A DNA stretch of 64,000 nt from Voacanga thouarsii. Lineage: Eukaryota > Streptophyta > Magnoliopsida > Gentianales > Apocynaceae. The notes beneath the pieces are model-generated. The model saw only the letters and a list, made by a program, of their open reading frames with translations, did no database searches and had not been told where the DNA came from. This document shows, one piece after another, positions 59,894-64,000 of the stretch (its first letter is position 1; each line of letters starts with the position of its first letter). The DNA lies in the NCBI GenBank assembly GCA_026120185.1, contig JANUWF010002200.1, forward strand, positions 4,338,001 to 4,402,000. Direction: 5' to 3'. Made by a program: the position numbers and the translations under genes.

Positions 59894-61336
59894 TCATCTT
59901 TGGTAGAAAGAATCAAGGAGGCCCAGTTGATGGATGTGGAATTGGAGAAGAAGAGAGCAGTGGCTCTTGGAGGAAATCAGTTGGACTTTCAGATTCATGC
60001 AGATGGCAGTCTTCGTTTCAGGAGCAGATTATGTGTTCCCAATGAGGAGGCATTAAGGGCCGAGGTACTTAAGGAAGCGCACAACTCGAGGTTCTCAGTT
60101 CACCCAGGAGGAACCAAAATGTATCGGGATCTCAAGAAGTATTATTGGTGGAGTGGTATGAAGCGGAGTATAGCAGAATATGTATCTAAGTGTTTAGTAT
60201 GTCAGCAAGTTAAGGCGGAACACCAAAGACCTGCTGGATTACTTAAGCCTTTGGAAATTCCGGTATGGAAGTGGGAGCATATCACGATGGATTTCGTCAT
60301 TGGGTTACCTAAGACCAAGATGGGAAAAGATACTATTTGGGTGGTGGTGGATCGTCTAACTATGTCAGCGCACTTCACCTATGAAGGTAACAACTTCTAT
60401 GGAGGAGTTGGTCAAAATGTACATGGATGAGATTGTCAGGTTGTAGGGGTACCAGTGAGTATAGTGTCAGATAGGGATACCAGGTTTGTGTCCCGACTTT
60501 GGAAGAGTTTCAACAAGGCCATGGGAACCACCATCGCACTCAATACGGCGTTTCATCCACAAACTGACGGTCAGACAGAGAGGACAATTCAGACATTAGA
60601 GGATATGTTGCGGGCTTGTGTGTTGGACTTCAAGGGAAGTTGGAGTGACAGTTTGGCATTGGTAGAGTTTTCCTACAATAACAGTTATCAAGCCAGCATT
60701 GGAATGGCACCGTATGAAGCTCTTTATGGACGGAAGTGTAGGTCTCCAATTTGTTGGGATGACGTAGGGGAAAGAAGTATAATCGGACCAGAGTTGGTAC
60801 AGCTTGCTTCGGATAGAGTATTGGTTATTCGGGAAAGATTGAAAGCTGCCCAGGACCGTCAAAAGAGTTGGGCTGATAGCAAACGAAGGCTATTAGAGTT
60901 TCAGTGTGGTGAGAAAGTATACTTGAAGGTGTCCCCTATGAAGGGTGTAATGAGATTTGGTAAGAGTGGGAAGTTAAGTCCAAGATATGTAGGGCCATAT
61001 GAAATCCTTGAGAGAGTAGGAGATTTAGCTTACAGGTTAGCTTTGCCGCCAGCATTATCCAGGATACACGACGTTTTTCACGTATCCCAGCTTCGACGGT
61101 ATGTTCCGGACCCAAATCATATTTTAGAAATGTCGCCTTTGCGAGTACGTGAAGACTTGACGTATGAGGAGGTACCGGTAAGGATCGTGGATAAGAAGCT
61201 ACAAGTTCTGAGACGGAGGACGATACCTTACGTTAAGGTGCAATGGTCAAATCACTCGGAGCGAGAAGCGATTTAGGAGTTAGAGGAAGATGCACGCCAA
61301 AAGTATCCGTTCCTATTTGAGGACCAAGGTGCATAA
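59894..61336 (+). pseudogene. Gypsy integrase with chromodomain-like C-terminus
   Basis: HHCC zinc finger: 'HNSRFSVHPGGTKMYRDLKKY' split with 'CLVCQQVK' (60080-60215). Core: catalytic Asp in 'HITMDFVIGLP' (60280), Asp in 'IVSDRDTRF' (60458) and Glu in 'GQTERTIQTLEDML' (60570-60610). Between them a compensating pair of frameshifts (about 60375 and 60450) scrambles some 25 codons. GPY/F-like segment 'YVGPYEILERVGDLAYRL' is at 60987. The C-terminus 'VPYVKVQW'-type chromodomain remnant is followed by TAG at 61274 and the final TAA at 61334. Confidence 0.9.
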
Positions 61337-61359
61337 GTTTCGAGGACGAAACTTTTTGT

Positions 61360-61372
61360 AAGGAGGGTAGAA
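61360..61372 (+). other. Polypurine tract of the gypsy element
   Basis: AAGGAGGGTAGAA directly before the LTR start TGTGAGCCC. Confidence 0.92.
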
Positions 61373-63069
61373 TGTGAGCCCACTGACTTCTCTTCTTTCA
61401 TAGGCTTATTAGGCTGTGGTTTTTTTTAGTTTATTTTAATTAGTGGGCTAGGGTCCATAAGGCTAAAAAAATTAAGTATTATAAGTTGAAGGGCTAAGTG
61501 CAATTATTTAGTTATGGGGCTTTTATTAATTTTTCATTATAGGCTCAAGCATGTTCTGAACGGTTACGTTGTTTCTGAAGCTATTCCAGAAGAGGAGAAG
61601 AGGGAAGAGAAGGGAGAATCTGATAAGGGACTTGAGCCTTTGGCATCAACTCTTGGTAAGTTAGCTTTTCCTTTGTGTTTTATGGTGTTTGTAACCTAAG
61701 ATTGAAATAAATTGTTCTTGAATTGAAGTTAGAGTAGTAGGGTTCTAAATTGGAAAAAATTGATTGGAGGATTAATTGTATTGTTTGGGTTTTAATTGAA
61801 GGTGAATAAGTGTTTGGAGGCTTGAGTTGAAGCTTTAGGAGGTTCCAAGAGGCTAAATTCAGTAGGTAAGGAAATTGGGTTTTCCTGTTTTTGGTACTGG
61901 TTACTGTTTCCTTCAAAATCAATGATGTCTCTTGATTTCTTTATGAAAGTGGTATTTTGATTATATGAAAATGGTATTGAGCATGATATGTTAATTGTTA
62001 TTCATGTACCAATGGTTATGTTCGTCGAAATTTATGAGTTTAAGCTAAGTTTTATGCCTATGTATTGATTTTTTGATCCATGTGATGTTGAATGCTTGTG
62101 GGTTTCGTTTTGGTAGGGAATTCCCGAACTTTATAAGCTATAAGACCCTACTAGGGGGATACAATACCTAGGATAAGCTAAGACCCTTCTTCCAATGGGA
62201 TATAATAATTGGAAGACTGATCAGTTAAGCCAAATCAAGTCCCCAAGCATGAATCATCTTCGTGAATTAAGCCTTGTTTAAGCATGTTTAAGTATGTGTA
62301 CATGATTTTTGTGCACAGACGATATTCTTCATTATTAAAGTGGGTGGTAAAAGAAAAAAAAACTTCGTTTTTTGTCTGAGAAGTTATAGGTTGGGTTTTG
62401 GGTGTTCTGGAAATCACGCCTGAATTCCAGAATACACCCGGCGCCGGGTACACTTTGTTTTGACTGCAGCGCCAGTTTTTCTCTGTTGCAGCGATGGTTT
62501 TCTCGCTTGTGTCGATCACATTATTTTCATTGAATAAACCACACCAGTTCGATATTTATGTGCCAAATATGCCTCTTGGGTTCAGTAAAGAGTAAGGTTA
62601 AGAGATTCATTGTTCATCTTTTCCTCCTTCTTCTTTTTGGGTGATACACTGAGATCTTCACATGGTGCGACCAACCCACCAGGGAGATATTTTAAGACCC
62701 CACGAGTTTTGTTGTGCCTTAAATTTCTAAACTCTTTTGATCAAACGTTTTGTAAATATATATGTATATGTAGCATGCTCAATCCCGGATAGGCCAAATT
62801 TCCTTACTGAGCCAGTGAGCTCACCCCTCATTTATCATTTTGCAGGTTCTCAGTTAGATGAGGATGAGTTAGAAGAATGGTTTGAAGATGATCTAGAGTG
62901 ATTAATTATTTTTCATTTTTGTTCAGTTTTATGTATGTTTTGTTTTGGATTTAAAAACGATGTAAGGATATTCTTCAAGTATTACTAGAATGTTATGTTC
63001 TTGTTATTTATGGTATGTAAGGGTTCGACATTTCTTTTTGAGGTGTTGCCATGTCATCCTCGGCTTTGG
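61373..63069 (+). repeat. 3' LTR of the gypsy element, lacking its last bases
   Basis: Matches 54594-56289 up to CGGCTTTGG; the final AGCATGACA of the 5' LTR is replaced by unrelated sequence from 63070. It carries the same exon-like segments at 61543-61655 and 62846-62901. Confidence 0.9.
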
Positions 63070-63293
63070 GCCCAGCGAGGACGCTTGGGCCTAAAGGAGG
63101 GGTGAATGTGATGCCCCAATCCCACATGGGATTAGGATGAGAAGTATATATGGTATATAAGGATGGGCCTAAGTACCCATTGTCAACTTGGGATATCCAT
63201 TTTGGCCCAGCGAGGACGGCAACCAAGTAGTTGACCGTGGGTGCTGCCAGGCCTATAGTCGCACTCCGGGGTCCGCGGGCGCGGGGCGTGACA
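63070..63293 (+). mobile_element. TRIM-like fragment: PPT and 187-bp LTR forming the element's 3' end
   Basis: 63070-63106 is the end of a different element's internal region, with a PPT (AAAGGAGGGGTGAA, 63093-63106). 63107-63293 is a short LTR with inverted ends TGTGATGCCCC and GGGGCGTGACA, GC-rich at its 3' end, and with a TATA-like GTATATAAGG (63149-63158). The phrase GCCCAGCGAGGACG occurs in both parts (63070 and 63206). It is directly followed by ATGGG, the TSD of the large gypsy element. Confidence 0.8.
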
Positions 63294-63298
63294 ATGGG
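63294..63298. repeat. Right target-site duplication ATGGG
   Basis: Matches 54589-54593 exactly and sits at the CA end of the TRIM-like LTR. Confidence 0.85.
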
Positions 63299-63317
63299 TG
63301 TGTGTTCATAATTGCAG

Positions 63318-63386
63318 ATATTGTTTGAACTGATGGCCAAGGGTGGAACCGTGAATGGACTAATAAAAGAAAAGAATTTGATTCAG
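63318..63386 (+). CDS. GATB: Exon of organellar glutamyl-tRNA(Gln) amidotransferase subunit B (partial gene)
   Basis: A 69-bp, 23-codon exon bounded by acceptor CATAATTGCAG and donor CAG|GTAAGT. It encodes ILFELMAKGGTV followed by NGLIKEKNLIQ. This fits the C-terminal (YqeY-like) domain of GatB, where 'K-E-(I/L)-F-E-x-M-x-x-(T/G)-G' is followed by 'I-(V/I)-x-E-K-G-L-x-Q'. GatB with GatA and GatC converts Glu-tRNA(Gln) to Gln-tRNA(Gln) in plastids and mitochondria. The exon is in phase 0 at both ends. The preceding intron is interrupted by the gypsy element only 19 bp upstream. The following exon is beyond the window, and no other GATB exon was found in it. Identification rests on a short match. 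Confidence 0.65.
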
Positions 63387-64000
63387 GTAAGTCACTTAAG
63401 ATTCCTGTCCAAACTTCATTGGAATATTTTCAAGATTCTGATGCATGTCAATAAATGCCCTATCACTCTCTTTGGAGCCATTTAATTGAAGCATCTGCCA
63501 TTGGAGATATGTTGTTTTCATAGTAATATTGCATTTTGCTCTTCTAACAAAGGCCTCAAATTCGTTTACGCTATAACATGCAAAGCCTACCTTTCTTGTG
63601 TGTTATGTCATCCACATATTTGCCCTGTTAGTAATTGATAATTAAATCCCACCAAGATTATGACAATTTTTGTTATTGTAATCGGGGACGTAGTGCATAT
63701 TGATTTTCCAGTGTTTTTGTTAAAAATACTTGCTTTCTTGTCCCAAATCTCTCATATGTGTTAATAGTCCTTTCTTGCTAACAGTTGCTTCTGAATATGC
63801 TCAAACTTATAGTTGACTATAAGTTGCAGTTGCAGTTCTTCTCAATTACTTGAAGTTACTACTTTCTACTTCTCTGTGCCAAATGCTGTTTTGAGGAATT
63901 TGCTGTTTTGATGAGTCCTCTTATGCTTCTTTGTGTCTGATTTTACCTTAAAAGAAGCTCAAGAAGTTGTTTTTGGATAAGCCACCTTCTGAGGTCCTTG
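63387..64000 (+). other. Intron sequence downstream of the GATB-like exon
   Basis: Begins GTAAGTCACTTAAG. No repeat-element edges and no further convincing exon were seen to the window end. Base composition is more even than in the transposon regions. Confidence 0.55.

Larger units (their letters stand above)
54594..63293 (+). mobile_element. Chromovirus-like Ty3/gypsy element with chimeric 3' end
   Basis: 5' LTR 54594-56297, PBS, gag-pol 56504-61336, PPT 61360-61372, 3' LTR from 61373. The order protease, RT, RNase H, integrase defines gypsy; a C-terminal chromodomain-like piece suggests a Tekay/Del-type chromovirus (inference). The 3' LTR stops matching the 5' LTR at 63069 and the element instead ends with a TRIM-like LTR at 63293, directly followed by the TSD. 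Few LTR differences, mostly transitions, point to a younger insertion than the copia copies. Confidence 0.9.

Overview
This window is plant nuclear DNA, almost certainly from a eudicot. It is AT-rich and contains Ty1/copia and Ty3/gypsy LTR retrotransposons with initiator-Met-tRNA primer sites (TGGTATCAGAGC), a CACTA transposon end, plant SINE-like and microsatellite DNA, and no bacterial features. Nearly all of it is nested, decayed mobile DNA. The only convincing host coding sequence is one 69-bp exon at 63318-63386. It resembles the C-terminal part of the organellar glutamyl-tRNA(Gln) amidotransferase subunit B (GATB).

Layout. (1) 1-14240: a minus-strand SIRE-like copia element. Its 3' LTR is clipped by the window start (1-1063). 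It has a PPT, a 3' non-coding region with a minisatellite, an embedded plus-strand gypsy-type LTR (2069-6790, with an internal tandem duplication), an env-position ORF of the plant PF20167-like family (6880-8532), a broken gag-pol (9143-13865), a PBS and a 5' LTR fragment (13925-14240). (2) 14241-17169: repeats, a tRNA-derived SINE-like piece, compound microsatellites and a GC-rich poly(A)-tailed segment. (3) 17170-23955: a plus-strand copia element without a recognisable 5' LTR; its 3' LTR is split by a solo SIRE-like LTR (21672-22956). (4) 24274-40890: a plus-strand gypsy-type element with gag but no pol. It has the order LTR-internal-LTR-internal start, and its 5' LTR is split by a complete minus-strand copia element (25666-35428, LTRs about 1.9 kb, TSD CACAA). 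(5) 42027-50286: a second, partial copy of the region-1 arrangement (SIRE LTR, PPT, gypsy-type LTR, PF20167-like gene), rearranged by an inverted gypsy-type LTR. (6) 50287-52490: a CACTA end followed by a tandem array of about 450-500-bp units. (7) 52491-54593: AT-rich DNA with a perfect 92-bp palindrome. (8) 54594-63293: a plus-strand chromovirus-like gypsy element with LTRs and TSD ATGGG. (9) 63294-64000: host intron, the GATB-like exon, intron.

The most unusual points are in the last element. Its 3' end is not its own LTR end but a 187-bp TRIM-like LTR, although the TSD still matches. Both of its LTRs carry two exon-like segments that join in frame. It landed 19 bp upstream of a host exon. 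All gag-pol copies contain stop codons or frameshifts, so none looks autonomous. Alignments were done by eye; no percentages were computed.
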